Assembly (NCBI GenBank): GCA_017163975.1
Contig: JAFFSR010000084.1
Span: forward strand, 809,501 to 873,500
Direction of reading: 5' to 3'
Length of the DNA stretch: 64,000 nt
Origin: Anastatus disparis
Taxonomy: Eukaryota; Arthropoda; Insecta; Hymenoptera; Eupelmidae
Part shown: positions 38,790-50,770 of the stretch, piece by piece
How positions within the stretch are numbered: the stretch's first letter is position 1
How the letters are laid out: each line of letters starts with the position of its first letter
Notes under the pieces: model-generated
Databases searched by the model: none
Told to the model about the DNA's origin: nothing
The model's input: the letters and a program-made list of their open reading frames with translations, nothing else
Position numbers and translations under genes: made by a program

Positions 38790-39867
38790 TTATAAGTAAG
38801 GATTGTAAGGAACAACAAATCCATTATCTGCAATTCTTTCTGTAAATTTATTTTTGAAAATAATTTTGACACCATCATTTTTGTGTTTGTATAGAGGATA
38901 TCCATTTGATTTAATTGTTGTTGTATTATTTAATTTTTTCGGAAAATTTTTCGTACATTGTTTCGTATTTTTATCCATACATGGACAATTTATATTTTGC
39001 ATACGACAGGGACCGCGTATCATAAATTGTTTAACAATACTTTATAATTTTAGATAAATATCTCTATTTGAAATTTCTGCACTTATTATTTTATTAACTT
39101 TTTCGGGAATATCATATTTATCATTTTCAACTAAGAATAACAACATACACATATGCGGTAATCCTCGTTTTTAAATTCAAATACATAACTATATGCAATA
39201 CATTTTGCTAATATTCCCTTTTTTATTACTACAATTTTTAATTTTTCTACTTTATAATAGAATACTTTTGTTATAATATCTGGCCTAAGTATTGCATTTT
39301 CATAAATTTCCAAGATTTCAGTTATTTCTTTACAATGTGAGTTACAGGTCATAGTTACAAAAAGGTCAGGTTTACCACGATAATTTACAAGTATTATTGA
39401 GTCAATGTAATTTTGTTTTAAAAATCGTGGACTTCCTGTAAAGTTTGACGGTAATACTACCATTTTTCCAATTTTTGAAGAATCTAATTTTTTTTGTTAT
39501 GTAAATAGTCCATAACACCTTTATAACAATCACTTCTTAATAAGTTTTGGTTTTTTCGTATGAAATATAATCTGGAGGTTCCAACTTTTTCAAACGCATC
39601 AACAATAAACTGTCGGGATAATTTTTCCAATTTTTGAAGAATTTCATTTTTTTTGTTATGTAGATAGTCCATACCACTTTTATAACAATCACTTCTTAAT
39701 AAGTTTTGGTTTTTTCGTATGGAATATGATCTGGAGGTTCCAACTCTTTCAAACGCATTAACAATGAACTGTCGAGATAATTTTTTAATTAAGGAATGGA
39801 TTAAATTCATTTCTAACACTAAGTCTATAATTATAAAATTTGAATTTTGAAATATTACATTTTCCAA
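38790..39867 (-). pseudogene. Helitron Rep (HUH endonuclease) region, copy B
   Basis: Contains a 53-residue module (FIVDAFEKVGTSRLYFIRKN and onward) duplicated in tandem (~39860-39490), then MVVLPSNFTGSPRFLKQN (39463), the conserved Helitron block before Rep, and RGKPDLFVTMTCN. The HUH motif reads RGLPHMCML (~39155), with Cys where the second His is expected, and is one base out of frame with the preceding sequence. Downstream RGPCRMQNINCPCM and LNNTTTIKSNGYPLYKHKNDG match Rep C-terminal sequence. Known role of the family: nicking and joining single strands in rolling-circle transposition. Confidence 0.8.
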
Positions 39868-40183
39868 ATTTACTTTTCATATTTGGCATCCATTCAAAAC
39901 CACCATTTGGATGAATAAGCGGATATGTCATAGGATCTGTATGTTTGCGAATTATCGGTATACTAATTGGTTTATCTTACTTAGAGTAAATGACAATTTC
40001 ACGTTTAATAGGAGGCTGATCGTCTTCTTCAACATATACTATTGCAACTTTATTACAGGTAGATAGATTATATCTATTTTCATCCAAAATATTATTGCGG
40101 ACAATAAACATAGTAACAGTTCTTGGAGGACAATAGATTTTTGCACGTCATTGTAGCTCTTCTTCTTCTACTTTATGCATCAT

Positions 40184-40810
40184 TTAATAGGCCTTAGCAT
40201 AAGGGTTAATGTCTCTTATCAAGATATCTGAATGTTTTAATAATGTTAAATTTATATTAAACTCATTCCGTTTAATCGCTGCCATTTCATTATTTAAAAT
40301 ATATAATTGTCTATATTTACGTGCTACATGTTTATTAGAATGTAACGCATATACATGATGGTAGATTTTTACACATATTCTAATAACTTGTGGTCCTTTA
40401 CCCGGCAATGTATCAAAATTAACACTAAAATTAGCGAATGCCAAAGCATCATTGTACGACCTAACATTTCATCGAAAATCAATAATTCCTTCCGTCAATT
40501 CAGTTCCTGAACACTTTAATTGTTCTGGGTAAGGAGGATTTTCTAACAATTCTACTCGACCTTTATGACAACAATTGGGGAAATCGTTACTTTTAGTATA
40601 TTCGAAAGCAAAATCTTCCGCATCACGATAAACACATGTATTTGTCATGAAACTGATGTAATTTTCCGATATGAGATTTTTATCGAAATATATATTTGCT
40701 GTGCAACCAATCAGTTTCGAATTAATTTTTTCAGTTAATATTTTTTTATTTGATTTCTTCAATTTTTTTTCTACTTTGCCCTTTATTGTTTTATTAGTAA
40801 CTTTGTTCAA
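40184..40810 (-). pseudogene. Helitron pre-Rep domain, copy B
   Basis: Two frames (40810-40469 and 40444-40184) with NSKLIGCTANIYFDKN, FANFSVNFDTLPGKGPQ, KIYHHVYALHSNK and RQLYILNNE, homologous to copy A (24397-25065) and copy C (45440-46056). Same domain as described for copy A; broken by a stop or frameshift around 40465. Confidence 0.8.
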
Positions 40811-41199
40811 TACAATATTATGATTGTTATTATAATTATTATTATTGTAATTTTCATTATAATTGCTGTCTTTAATTTTTAATTGTTTACACTTAATAAA
40901 TAATGTCTTTAATTGATAAGAATCAAATTTGAGTTTTCGCTTTTTTTTATCTATTGGTTCATTTATTGCAGTATCATTATTAATATGTTTATTGTCATTA
41001 ATTTCTATTTGTTCACACCTTGTGCGTAATTATTTTGATTAGTAACAATTATTTTTTACTTGTATTTTCTTAATAATATCGGCATTTTCTAATTTTTTAT
41101 TTTTAATTTGTACCATTCTCTCATATTCATTATATTGTTCACTAATAACTCTTCTATAAGTATCTTTTTTGCGTAATTTTTCTTTTTTATGCAATTTCT

Positions 41200-42060
41200 C
41201 AATTTATTAGTATCTCTATTTTCAAATTCATTTTTTATATCTTGAAATTTTCAATTTTTTTATATTTATTTGGTTGTACTTGTCTCATTTTTATGAAAGC
41301 TTTTTTCTTACGTGTAGCTTCATTTGTACGTATTTTTTCTATTTTATCTGTACCCTTTCTTATCTTTGATTTCATTTTCGTTATTTAAGTATTTTTAATT
41401 TTTCTTTATATTTATTGGGCTGTTTTTTTTAATTTTTATATAATCTTCTTTTTTACGTGGGGCTTCATTCACACGTATTTGTACTAATTAATCAATACTC
41501 ATTTTTTCTTTAAATTTCAATTTTGTTATCTTAGTATTTTCTAATTTCACTTCATATTTATTTAGAATTCTTTCTTTAATTTTCATATAAGCTTCTTTCT
41601 CACGTAAAGCCTTATTCGCACGTATTTGTTCCAATTTATCAGTACTCATTGTTACCTTGAATTTCAATTTTGTTATCTCAATATCTTCTAATTTTTCTTC
41701 ATATTTTTAGTTGATTTTTTTTAATTTTTATATAAGCTTCTTTCTTGCGTAAATTTTCATTCGCACGTATTTGTTCAAATTCATCAGTACTCATTGTTTC
41801 CTTTAATTGCCATTTTGTTATCTTAGTATTTTCTAATTTCTGTTTTTATTTATTTGGTTGTCCTTTTTTCATTTTCATATAAGCTTTTATCTTACGTAAA
41901 GTTTCTTAAACTTGTCTTAGTTTTAATTTATCATTACTTTTTTTTTCTTGCATTTCCATAATAATGTCTTTTTCTGGAATTTTTTTATATTTATGTGATT
42001 GTTCTGTTACTATTTTTCTATTAACGGGATATCGGAGCTGCAGCAATTGAGTTTTGCTTT
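41200..42060 (-). pseudogene. Coiled-coil repeat region, Helitron copy B
   Basis: Homologous to 44200-45060 on the opposite strand. Repeats of the KLEQIRANxALRKKEAYIKI type are recognisable but split by many stops, so no long frame survives. Confidence 0.6.
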
Positions 42061-42522
42061 TTTTATTCTATCAATATTTTTTTAAATTTATAAATTAAAC
42101 AAATATAATGACTTGTCCGCACTGAAGCTATATTAATAAAATAATTTTTGCTAAAATAAAAAATCATTTGGTCTTGTTATATTTTTATGAGCTTGAATTG
42201 GGAATTATACGTATAATTGCCGAAAATAACTATTTTTTATCTTATATATTATATATTTTATATTTTTATCTTCTATTTATATTATTTTTACAAATTTTAT
42301 TATTATTTATTTATCATATAACAATTAACTCATGGCATTTTTCATAATTTCTTTTATTTTTTAGCTTCTAAAGTAAAAAGGCAGTAAATTAAATTAGTTA
42401 ATATAAAAGCAATTCTTTTGTGAATATCTTTGAAAAAAGTTCATTAAAAATGAATTAAAATTCTGAAAAGAATTTAAATTTTCAATAATGGTTTTGACTG
42501 AGAAAGATCAATTGATTGTTAA

Positions 42523-42903
42523 GAGGAGGTCGAGTATATCTGTCCTTTTCTAATCAAAGAATTGATTTTTTTATAAAAACTAATAATTGTAGCAAAAAAT
42601 AAGGAGATAGCCCCATCTTGTATCATAAAAAGCAATATTTTATTTGATGAGGAAAAATTATTTTTATCGATTCGTTTTGAAGAAAACCTTGAAAAACTTA
42701 AAAACTAGAGGTTAGAATAAACAATTCTGTTTTTCAAAGTTTTCTTAAAAACGAAGCGATAAAAATAATTTTTCCTTATAAAAGAAAATATTGCTTTTTA
42801 TTATAGGAGATGGGGCTTTCTTCTTACTTTTTGCTACAATCATTAGGTTTTGCAGAAAAATTAATTTTTTAATTAGAAAAGGATAGAGATATACGACCTG
42901 CCC
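42523..42903. mobile_element. TTAA-target MITE, 381 bp
   Basis: TTAA at 42519-42522 and 42904-42907. Ends are GAGGAGGTCGAGTATATC and GATATACGACCTGCCC. The interior is a hairpin. Copy A (near 27538) has the uninterrupted sequence with one TTAA. Ends resemble those of the MITE at 13974-14363, so the two may be one family. Confidence 0.88.
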
Positions 42904-43019
42904 TTAAGGGACAGGGATTGTAAAAATGAATTGCTTTCATGTTAACTGATATTTACGTATTAGAATTTAATAATATTTCAAAACGGTGCACCTTATTCAA
43001 CATACAATTAACTTCACTA

Positions 43020-43394
43020 ATTCAAAGACCATAATATATTAATTCAGTACCGATTAATGGCGAATTAATACAGTTATTATTTTCCGGAAATCTAGAAAAG
43101 GGTCACCGGATTTGTGTGTATTATAATCATAAGGTGATTCATATATATGGCAGTTTAAATCTTAAATATCTATAAGATGAGCATAAGATTCATGTAAGCA
43201 GATTATTTCCAAACAAATCAGAATTGAGCATGGTATTTGAAACAGTACAATCACAAACAAATAATTATAATTGTGGCGTTTTTGCAATTGTTTTTGCTGT
43301 GGCAATACTTTATAATTTAGGTCCATGTTGTTTAAGGTATGATTTTTCTCAAATGCGATTACTTTATCAAGAATTTTCAAAATACAACAAATAA
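43020..43394 (+). pseudogene. Ulp1/C48-type peptidase-like domain, Helitron copy C
   Basis: One frame with two in-frame TAA codons (near 43030 and 43175). It shows NGELIQLLFSGNLEKGHRIC, then HKVIHIYGSLN, and FETVQSQTNNYNCGVFAIVF ending with SQMRLLYQEF. The layout His(W)...Asp...Gln...Cys-Gly matches Ulp1-like cysteine peptidases. The catalytic Asp position is Gly (IYGSLN) in both copies A and C, and Trp after His is Arg. Peptidase domains occur next to RepHel in some Helitrons; whether this one was ever part of the same protein is inferred. Confidence 0.65.
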
Positions 43395-43582
43395 GAATGT
43401 TTCCAGTTTTACGAAATTATAATAATGCAAATAAAAATTACGATAATCCAACGTACATAATAAGGAGGAGTTTTTGTCATGAGCAACGTCTAAATCAAAT
43501 ACTATTGAATTAAGATTACGCCTAGCTTGAACTATTAGGAAAATACTCAGAAACGCATTTATTAACAGAACAAAACAAGATC

Positions 43583-43846
43583 ATGGGAATGTTTCGCAAG
43601 CAAAAGAATTCAAATCATGGAACAATTTTGATGGAAATTGACAATGACATTTCAGATACAAATTTTTTAAAACCAGATAATGATATAATGGGAATCGATG
43701 ATATCTACTTAAATTGTAACGATAGTAAAATTAGGACAGTTAAGATTAAATTAAATGAAGTAAAAAAGAAACCAAAAGAAATAGATGAAAAAGAAGCTTT
43801 ATTTGTAATAGGACTCAAGAGCATGACGAAGCTGCCCGCCTTCTAA
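43583..43846 (+). pseudogene. Acidic spacer frame, Helitron copy C
   Basis: Asp-rich frame with LMEIDNDISDTNFLKPDND, then MTKLPAF at its end. Same as 26861-26670 in copy A. It is followed by a ~270-bp segment (43850-44125) absent from copy A. Function unknown. Confidence 0.55.
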
Positions 43847-44229
43847 TAATATTTCCAATCCTAGCTTATAAATAAACGATGCGTTTAATCGAGTTTTTTT
43901 GCTACAAAGTCAAAATTTGTAAGATTAAACTCTAGTGAGGATAACTCAAGGAATCCACCAAAATATTATACATATAAAGTTATAATAAAAACTTTCAATG
44001 CATCGTATTTTATGGTTAGGTTTATCGAGTTGAATATCTCATTTCCGATCCAAGCTCATGAAAAAATAGCAAGTCCAAATGATTTTTTATTTTAGCAAAA
44101 ATTATTTTATAAATATAGCTTTAGTGCGGACAACTAATTATATTTGTTTAATTTATAAATTTAAAAAAATATTGATGAAATAAAAAAAGCAAAACGCAAT
44201 TGCTGCCGCTCCGACATCCCGTTAATAGG

Positions 44230-45060
44230 AAAATGATAACAGAACAATTATATATGTATAAAAAAATTTCAGAAAGAGACATTATTATGGAAATGCAAGT
44301 AAAAAAAAGTAATGATAAATTAGAACTAAGACGAGTTCAAGAAACTTCACGTAAGAAAAAAGGTTAAATGAAAATGAAAAAAGGACAACCAAATAAATAG
44401 AAACAGAAATTAGAAAATACTAAGATAACAAAATGGCAATTCAAGGGAACAATGAGTACTGATAAATTTGAACAAATACCTGCGAATGAGACTTTACGCA
44501 AGAAAGAAGCTTATATAAAAATTGAAAAAAAACAACTAAAAAAATATGAAGAAAAATTAGAAGATATTAAGATAACAAAATTGAAATTCAAGGTAACAAT
44601 GAGTACTGATAAATTGGAACAAATACGTGCAAATAAAGCTTTACGTAAGAAAGAAGCTCATATGAAAATCAAAGAAAAAATTCTAAATAAATATAAAGTG
44701 AAATTAGAAAATACTAAGATAACAAAATTGAAATTCAAAGAAAAAATTAGTATTGATTAATTGGTACAAATACGTGTGAATGAAGCTCCACGTAGAAAAG
44801 ATTATATAAAAATTAAAAAAAACAACCCAATAAATATAAAGAAAAATTAAAAATACTAAAATAACAAAAATGAAATCAAAGATGAGAAAGGGTACAGATA
44901 AAATGGAAAAAATACGTACAAATGAAGCTACACGTGAGAAAAAAGCTTTCATAAAAATGAGAGAACAACCAAATAAATATAAAAAAATTGAAAATTTTAA
45001 GATATAAAAAATGAAATCATTTGAAAATAGAGATACTAATAAATTGAGAAACCGCATGAA
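44230..45060 (+). pseudogene. 49-residue coiled-coil repeats, Helitron copy C
   Basis: GATAACAAAA marks each unit at 44424, 44571 and 44718 (period 147 bases, 49 codons), with a further, shortened unit near 44860. Unit: MSTDKLEQIRANKALRKKEA, then HMKIKEKILNKYK...KLKF. Lys/Glu-rich and predicted helical by eye. The open part is 44452-44760. A related basic module precedes Rep in other Helitrons. Confidence 0.65.
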
Positions 45061-45439
45061 AAAGAAAAATTACGCAAAAAAGATGCTTATAGAAGAGTTA
45101 TTAGTGAACAATATAATGAATAAGAGAGAATGGTACAAATTAAAAATCAAAAATTGGAAAATGCCAATATTATTGAAAAAATACAAGTGCAAAATAATTG
45201 TTAACAATTATTACGCACAAGGTGTGAACAAATAGGAATTGATGACAATAAACATGTTAATAATGATACTACAATAAATGAACTAATAGATGAAAAAAAG
45301 CGAAAACATAATTATGATTCTTATCAATTTAAAACATTATTTATTAAGTGTAAACAATTAAAAATTAAAGACAACAATTATAATGAAAGTTACAATAATA
45401 ATAATTATAATAACAATCATAATATTGTATTGAACAAAG

Positions 45440-46056
45440 TTACTAATAAAACAATAAAGGGCAAAGTAAAAAAAAAATTAAAGAAATCGAATAAAAAAAT
45501 ATTAACTGAAAAAATTAATTCGAAACTGATTGGTTGCACAGCAAATATATATTTCGATGAAAATCTCATATCGTAAAATTACATTAGTTTCATGACAAAT
45601 ACATGTGTTTATCGTGATGCGGAAAATTTGGCTTTTGAATATACTAAAAGTAACGATTTCCCCAATTGTTGTCATAAAGGTCGAGTAGAATTGTTAGAAA
45701 ATCCTCCTTACCCAGAACAATAAAAGTGTTCAGGAACTGAATGAACGGAAGGAATTGCTGATTTTCGACAAAATGTTAGGTTGTACAATGATGCTTTGGC
45801 ATTCGCTAATTTTAGTGTTAATTTTGATAAATTGCCAGGTAAAGGACAACAAGTTATTAGAATATGTGTAACAATCTACTATAATGTATATGCGTTACAT
45901 TCTAATAAACATGAAGCACGTAAATATGGACAATTATATATTTTAGATAATGAAATAGCAGCGATTAAACGGAATGAGTTTAATATAAATTTAACATTAT
46001 TAAAACATTTAGATATCTTGATAAGAGACATTAACCCTTATGCTAAGGCCTATTAA
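45440..46056 (+). pseudogene. Helitron pre-Rep domain, copy C
   Basis: Begins with NSKLIGCTANIYFDEN. After stops it continues as ALAFANFSVNFDKLPGKGQQ, IYYNVYALHSNKHE and GQLYILDNEI, with the stop at 46056. Homologous to copies A and B. In-frame stops occur between 45570 and 45780. Confidence 0.8.
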
Positions 46057-46307
46057 ATGATGCCTAAAGTAGAAGAAGAAGAACTACAATGACGTGCAAA
46101 AATCTATTGTCCTCCAAGAACTGTTACTATGTCTATTGTCCACAATAATATTTTGATAAAAATAGATATAATCTATCTACCTGTAATAAAGTTGCAATAG
46201 TATATGTTGGAGAAGACGATCAGCCTCTTATTGAACGTGAAATTGTCATTTACTCTAAGTATGATAAACCAATTGGTATACCGACGATTCGCAAACATAC
46301 AGATCCT

Positions 46308-46784
46308 ATGACATATCCGCTTATTCATTCAAATGGTGGTTTTGAATGGATGCCAAATATGAAAAGTAAATTTGGAAAATGTAATATTTCAAAATTCAAA
46401 TTTTATAATTATAGACTTAGTGTTAAAAATGAATTCAATCCATTCCTTAATTTTGGAAAATTATCTCAACAGTTCATTGTTAATGCGTTTAAAAAATTGG
46501 GAACCTCCAGATCATATTACATACGAGAAAACCAAAACTTATTAAGAAGGGATTGTTATAAAGGTGGTATGGGCTATTTACATAACAGAAAAAATTAAAT
46601 TTTTCAAAAATTGGAAAAATCATCTCGACAGTTCATTGTTGATGCGTTTGAAAAAGTTGGAACCTCCAGATTATATTTCATACAAAAAAACCAAAACTTA
46701 TTAAGAAGTGATTGTTATAAAGGTGTTATGGACTATTAACATAACAAAAAAAATTAGATTTTTCAAAAATTGGAAAAATGGTAG
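46308..46784 (+). pseudogene. Helitron Rep, 5' part, copy C
   Basis: TYPLIHSNGGFEWMPNM, then the tandem 53-residue module FIVNAFKKLGTSRSYYIREN / FIVDAFEKVGTSRLYFIQKN (starts 46472 and 46631, 159 bases apart). It is interrupted by the Gypsy insertion right after GKMV, inside the conserved VLPSNFTGSPR block, and resumes at 51268. Confidence 0.8.
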
Positions 46785-47277
46785 TGTAGCGTCCATGCTA
46801 CATACACTCTGTCAGGTACACAAATATATTTAACTGTATTCTTACATACATTACGGGAAAAACCAATGAACCATATACATATTATAGTTATAAACATTTA
46901 TTACGTATACACTTTCCTAATCCATCCTTCAGACGTCTAAAGGTTTTTCCAGCAATAAAATATCCCGTTACTTCTTTCCTTTTTATGATTCCGACCTATC
47001 CTTAATCCTCAATGTATTAACATAGCTCCGACTACCTAATACCCCACCTACGCTCCATTCCTTACTCTCGGTGTATTCTTTTCCTGAAGGGAAAAGATAT
47101 GCAGAGACAGACACAATCTGTTCGACTGCTGAAGCGACAACTTCTCGGCCTCGTCCTCGCAACGACGCGCTCGAGGATTCGAACGACTCTCGTACTTATA
47201 TTAAATAAAACGAATTCAAGCGAAAAAGAAGTCTACATTATTTCACCATTCCAACTTCACCCAAGCCGACTCCTAAA
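46785..47277 (+). repeat. 5' LTR of the Gypsy element
   Basis: Starts TGTAGCGTCC and ends CTCCTAAA, with AATAAA at 47204-47209. It differs from the 3' LTR at three noticed positions (CCTCAATG/CTTCAATG, GCTGAAG/GCCGAAG, TTTCACC/TTTTACC). Confidence 0.95.
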
Positions 47278-47278
47278 G

Positions 47279-47295
47279 TGGTGACCCCGACGTGA
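47279..47295 (+). promoter_or_regulatory. Primer binding site, tRNA-Trp
   Basis: TGGTGACCCCGACGTGA, one base after the LTR, complementary to the 3' end of tRNA-Trp including CCA. This primer choice is known for CsRn1-type elements. Confidence 0.88.
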
Positions 47296-47313
47296 TATCA
47301 AGTGAAGTGAAAA

Positions 47314-47601
47314 ATGGTGCAAGGAAGCAGCGCGCACGAAGCAGCGCTTTCTGTTAAGTTAGCGCAGTTAACACTTAGCCTGCAGGACGAACTTAAAGTC
47401 ATCCACCAGGAAATCAGTTCTCTTCGTAACCTACGTGATGACGACCGACAACGAAGCCGTTCCAGATCCCGCTCTCGCTTAAGGTCAACGGACGAGCCAC
47501 CAGCAGACACGTGCTGGTATCATCATATCTTCGGATCAAAGGCAAAGAATTGCAAGGGAGGTGCGTGTAAGTTCGCGGGAAACGCACCGGCCGGGAAGTA
47601 A
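47314..47601 (+). CDS. gag: Gag, internally shortened (95 aa)
   Basis: First ATG after the primer binding site. The protein has a short N-terminus, a heptad-like segment ([20 protein letters not shown]), an Arg/Ser run (RSRSRSRSR) and a C-terminal [21 protein letters not shown], the CHCC-type finger of CsRn1-like Gag. Family Gag proteins are a few hundred residues, with a capsid region between start and coiled coil. That region is missing here, so the product should not assemble particles alone. The end overlaps the upstream extension of the pol frame, and GGGAAAC (47577-47583) lies in register for a -1 shift. Confidence 0.8.
   Translation: MVQGSSAHEAALSVKLAQLTLSLQDELKVIHQEISSLRNLRDDDRQRSRSRSRSRLRSTDEPPADTCWYHHIFGSKAKNCKGGACKFAGNAPAGK
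47577..47583 (+). promoter_or_regulatory. Candidate -1 frameshift site GGGAAAC
   Basis: In the gag frame the codons read gcG GGA AAC, the X XXY YYZ pattern of slippery heptamers. After a -1 shift the pol frame is open through 47646 into the protease. The following CACCGGCCGGG is GC-rich and could form structure. Confidence 0.6.
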
Positions 47602-47645
47602 GTGCGGCATCTGACTCGGCCAAACCGACCTGCTACCTCTTCATC

Positions 47646-50600
47646 ATGGACAAGGAATCGAGGCGTGATTTTCTCGTAGACACGGGCGCAGACATTTGTG
47701 TCATTCCACGCTCTCATACCCGTCAAATACTAAAGAAGGCAGCCTACCAGCTTTCCGCCGCTAACGGCTCTGTCATACAAACGTATGGCACAGCCGAGTT
47801 AAGTCTCAATCTCGGACTTCGCCGCTCTTTTCCTTGGCGTTTCGTAGTTGCCGAGGTCACTAGACCCATCATCGGCGCGGACTTTCTAGCCTACTACGGA
47901 CTCCTTGTGGACCTTAAGAACAGTCAACTCATCGACGGGGAAACGAAACTAACTACGCGTGGACGAGTTACCACTTGCGACACCCCAAGCATCAAGGTCA
48001 TCGTCTTGGGAAACTCGGATTATCACCAGCTGTTAGCCGAATTTCCTGAAATCACGCGTCCGGACGGCCGTGCTCCAGTGATAAAGCACGACACGCAGCA
48101 TCACATCGAGACGACACCTGGCCCACCAGTCGCAAGCAAGCCCAGGCGCCTCGCACCCGACCGTTTCATCGTAGTGCGCAAACAATTCGAGGCGATGGTA
48201 CAGCTAGGCACTATGCGCCCATCATCCAGCAGCTGGGCAGCTCCGTTGCATATGGTGCCAAAGGACAACGGGGACTGGCGACCGTGCGGAGATTACAGAG
48301 CGCTTAACGCGCGCACAATCCCCGACCGTTACCCCGTGCGACACATTGCCGATTTCACGCAGACGCTACGAGGCAGAAAAATATTCTCCAAAGTGGACTT
48401 AGTGCGAGCGTTCAACCAGATCCCAGTGGCACCGGAGGACATAAAGAAAACAGCCATCACGACGCCCTTTGGTCTCTTCGAGTCACCGTTCATGACATTC
48501 GGACTACGCAACGCAGCGCAGACGTGTCAGCGACTTCTAGATGAGGTTACCAGAGGACTGGACTTCTGCCATCCATACATGGACGACATCCTCATAGCTT
48601 CGGACAACGAGATCGAACATCTGAAGCATCTACGGGTCTTATTTCAACGCCTTAACGACTATGGTATCGTTATCAATCCAGCGAAATGCGTCTTTGGTGT
48701 ACCCGAGGTTTTATTCCTCGGCCATCTAGTCAACAGCGATGGTGTTCGCCCGCCGCCAGAGAAAGTTGAAGCCGTCCGAAGCTATCCTCGCCCGAACACC
48801 GCTAAGCAGTTGAGGCAGTTTCTCGGTATCATCAATTTTTACAGGAACTGCATGCCTAACTGCGCGAAGACACAAGCACCGCTAAACGATCTGCTCATCG
48901 GAAACATCAAGGGCAAAGCGGAACTCAACTGGACGCCCGAGGCAGATGCAGCTTTCTCAAAAGCCAAAGAGGACATCGCACAGGCTACCTTGCTCGCTTA
49001 TCCAAAAACGGGAGCCCCTCTTGCGTTATTCACTGACGCCTCAGATTATAGCGCTGGCGCTGCTCTTCAACAACGAGTAAACGGTACATGGGAGCCGCTA
49101 GCCTTCTTCTCAAAGAAATTCAGCCCCGCGCAAGTTTCGTACAGTGCTTTCGATAGAGAACTGCTCGCCGTCTACTTAGCAGTCAAGCAGTTCCGACACA
49201 TGGTCGAAAGACGCAGCTTTGTTATCTATACAGATCACAAGCCGCTTACCTTCGCTTTCCAACAAAAACTCGAAAAAGCTTCGCCACGTCAAGCTAGGCA
49301 CTTGGACTTCATCGGCCAGTTTTCTACAGACATCCGACACATCGCTGGGAAGGACAATATCGTCGCCGACGCCCTATCTCGCGTCGAGGAAGTAGCAACG
49401 ACTCTCGACTACGCAGCAATCGCCCAAGCGCAACAGGACGACGGCGAGCTGCAACGGCTACTTACTGCCGAAACATCGCTCCAGCTTAAGGAAGTGGAAA
49501 TTCCAGGTGCAGGCGTTCGTGTCTATTGCGATACATCTTCGGAAATTCCTCGTCCTTATCTTCCAGCAACTTTCAGACGAGCAGCTTTCGAGTCAGTGCA
49601 CTACCTTTCACATTCTGGCATTAGGGCAACTGTCAAGGCTACTGTCAAGCGATTCATCTGGCCTTCCATCCGTGCAGACGTTCGTACTTGGGCACAAGCT
49701 TGCACTCAATGTCAGCGTTCCAAAGTTACGAGGCATACGCATTCACCCTTAGGGAGCTTTTCATCAGCCTCATCGCGCTTCGAGCATGTGCATATAGACA
49801 TAATAATTATGCCATGCTCAGAAGGTAACAGGTACTGTTTAACATGTGTAGACAGATTCTCTCGTTGGCCTGAAGTCTTTCCGATGCCCGATCAGGAAGC
49901 AGAGACGGTCGCTCGCGCATTCTACAACGGCTGGATATGCCGCTTTGGCACGCCTCTTCGAGTGACAACCGATCAAGGACGCCAGTTTGAGTCACACCTG
50001 TTCAAGTCGCTCAATCGATTGACAGGCACGACTCACCTACGAACAACATCATACCATCCTCAAGCCAATGGACTGGTCGAACGTCTACATCGACAACTGA
50101 AAGCAGCTATACGATGCCACGAGAGCGCAAAGTGGACGCAAGTGCTACCAACAATTCTCCTCGGTATCCGTGCGGCGTGGCGCGAAGATTTGGAAGCCAC
50201 TGCAGCAGAGATCGTCTACGGCCAACCTCTACGCCTTCCAGGAGAACTATTAACACCGGCGGATCTCAACAACGAGAACCCAGCATCCTTCACAACCGAG
50301 TTGCGTCAATACTTTCAACAGCTGAGACCATCTCTTGGACGACAGCATGGTCAACATAAGACCTTTATCTTCAAGGATCTCGCGACAGCGAAGTACGTTT
50401 TTGTTCGTCATGATGCGGTAAAAGGTACGCTACAAATGCCTTACGACGGCCCTTTTCCAATCATCAGCCGCTTAGAAAAAACCTTTGTGATCAACATGAA
50501 TGGTCGCAACTCTAACGTCTCTATCGACCGCTTAAAACCAGCCTACGTACTCGAAGACACACCACAGGAAGCTCATCAAAGCCAACCAGCTAATAACGAC

Positions 50601-50711
50601 ATCAATCAAGATCAACCGCAGCAACCAGCAGAAAAGCCTAATCAACAACAACCAAGAAAATCTGAAAGACGCGTACGCTTCGCCGAACGATACCAAGCCG
50701 GTTTCACATAA
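47646..50711 (+). CDS. pol: Pol polyprotein: protease, RT, RNase H, integrase (1,021 aa)
   Basis: Uninterrupted frame; the coding frame is also open upstream to the gag overlap, so the ATG need not be the true start. Aspartic protease DTGAD at residues 12-16, with IIGADFL near 80. Reverse transcriptase with [12 protein letters not shown] and YMDD at 311-314. RNase H with TDAS at 463-466 and YTDHKPL. Integrase zinc-binding H652, H656, C686, C689. Catalytic triad D718, D776, E812, spaced D-D-35-E as in the family. All recognised catalytic residues are present. It copies element RNA and integrates the cDNA. GC content is much higher than the surrounding Helitron, as expected for a recent arrival. 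It probably needs Gag in trans. Confidence 0.96.
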   Translation: MDKESRRDFLVDTGADICVIPRSHTRQILKKAAYQLSAANGSVIQTYGTAELSLNLGLRRSFPWRFVVAEVTRPIIGADFLAYYGLLVDLKNSQLIDGETKLTTRGRVTTCDTPSIKVIVLGNSDYHQLLAEFPEITRPDGRAPVIKHDTQHHIETTPGPPVASKPRRLAPDRFIVVRKQFEAMVQLGTMRPSSSSWAAPLHMVPKDNGDWRPCGDYRALNARTIPDRYPVRHIADFTQTLRGRKIFSKVDLVRAFNQIPVAPEDIKKTAITTPFGLFESPFMTFGLRNAAQTCQRLLDEVTRGLDFCHPYMDDILIASDNEIEHLKHLRVLFQRLNDYGIVINPAKCVFGVPEVLFLGHLVNSDGVRPPPEKVEAVRSYPRPNTAKQLRQFLGIINFYRNCMPNCAKTQAPLNDLLIGNIKGKAELNWTPEADAAFSKAKEDIAQATLLAYPKTGAPLALFTDASDYSAGAALQQRVNGTWEPLAFFSKKFSPAQVSYSAFDRELLAVYLAVKQFRHMVERRSFVIYTDHKPLTFAFQQKLEKASPRQARHLDFIGQFSTDIRHIAGKDNIVADALSRVEEVATTLDYAAIAQAQQDDGELQRLLTAETSLQLKEVEIPGAGVRVYCDTSSEIPRPYLPATFRRAAFESVHYLSHSGIRATVKATVKRFIWPSIRADVRTWAQACTQCQRSKVTRHTHSPLGSFSSASSRFEHVHIDIIIMPCSEGNRYCLTCVDRFSRWPEVFPMPDQEAETVARAFYNGWICRFGTPLRVTTDQGRQFESHLFKSLNRLTGTTHLRTTSYHPQANGLVERLHRQLKAAIRCHESAKWTQVLPTILLGIRAAWREDLEATAAEIVYGQPLRLPGELLTPADLNNENPASFTTELRQYFQQLRPSLGRQHGQHKTFIFKDLATAKYVFVRHDAVKGTLQMPYDGPFPIISRLEKTFVINMNGRNSNVSIDRLKPAYVLEDTPQEAHQSQPANNDINQDQPQQPAEKPNQQQPRKSERRVRFAERYQAGFT

Positions 50712-50770
50712 ATATCAATTTTTTTAACGTTATTATTATTTTCGTAATTGCATTACTGGCAAGGGGGTAC

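Larger units (their letters stand above)
35571..42200 (-). mobile_element. Helitron copy B (minus strand arm of an inverted pair)
   Basis: Minus-strand Helitron running from the coiled-coil repeats (~41990) through the pre-Rep domain, Rep and Pif1-type helicase to two minisatellites at its 3' side (36125-35985 and 35960-35575). It is the reverse complement of copy C and is truncated at ~42195, before the peptidase-like region. The helicase contains a 278-bp TTAA MITE. It has frameshifts and stops throughout. Confidence 0.85.
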
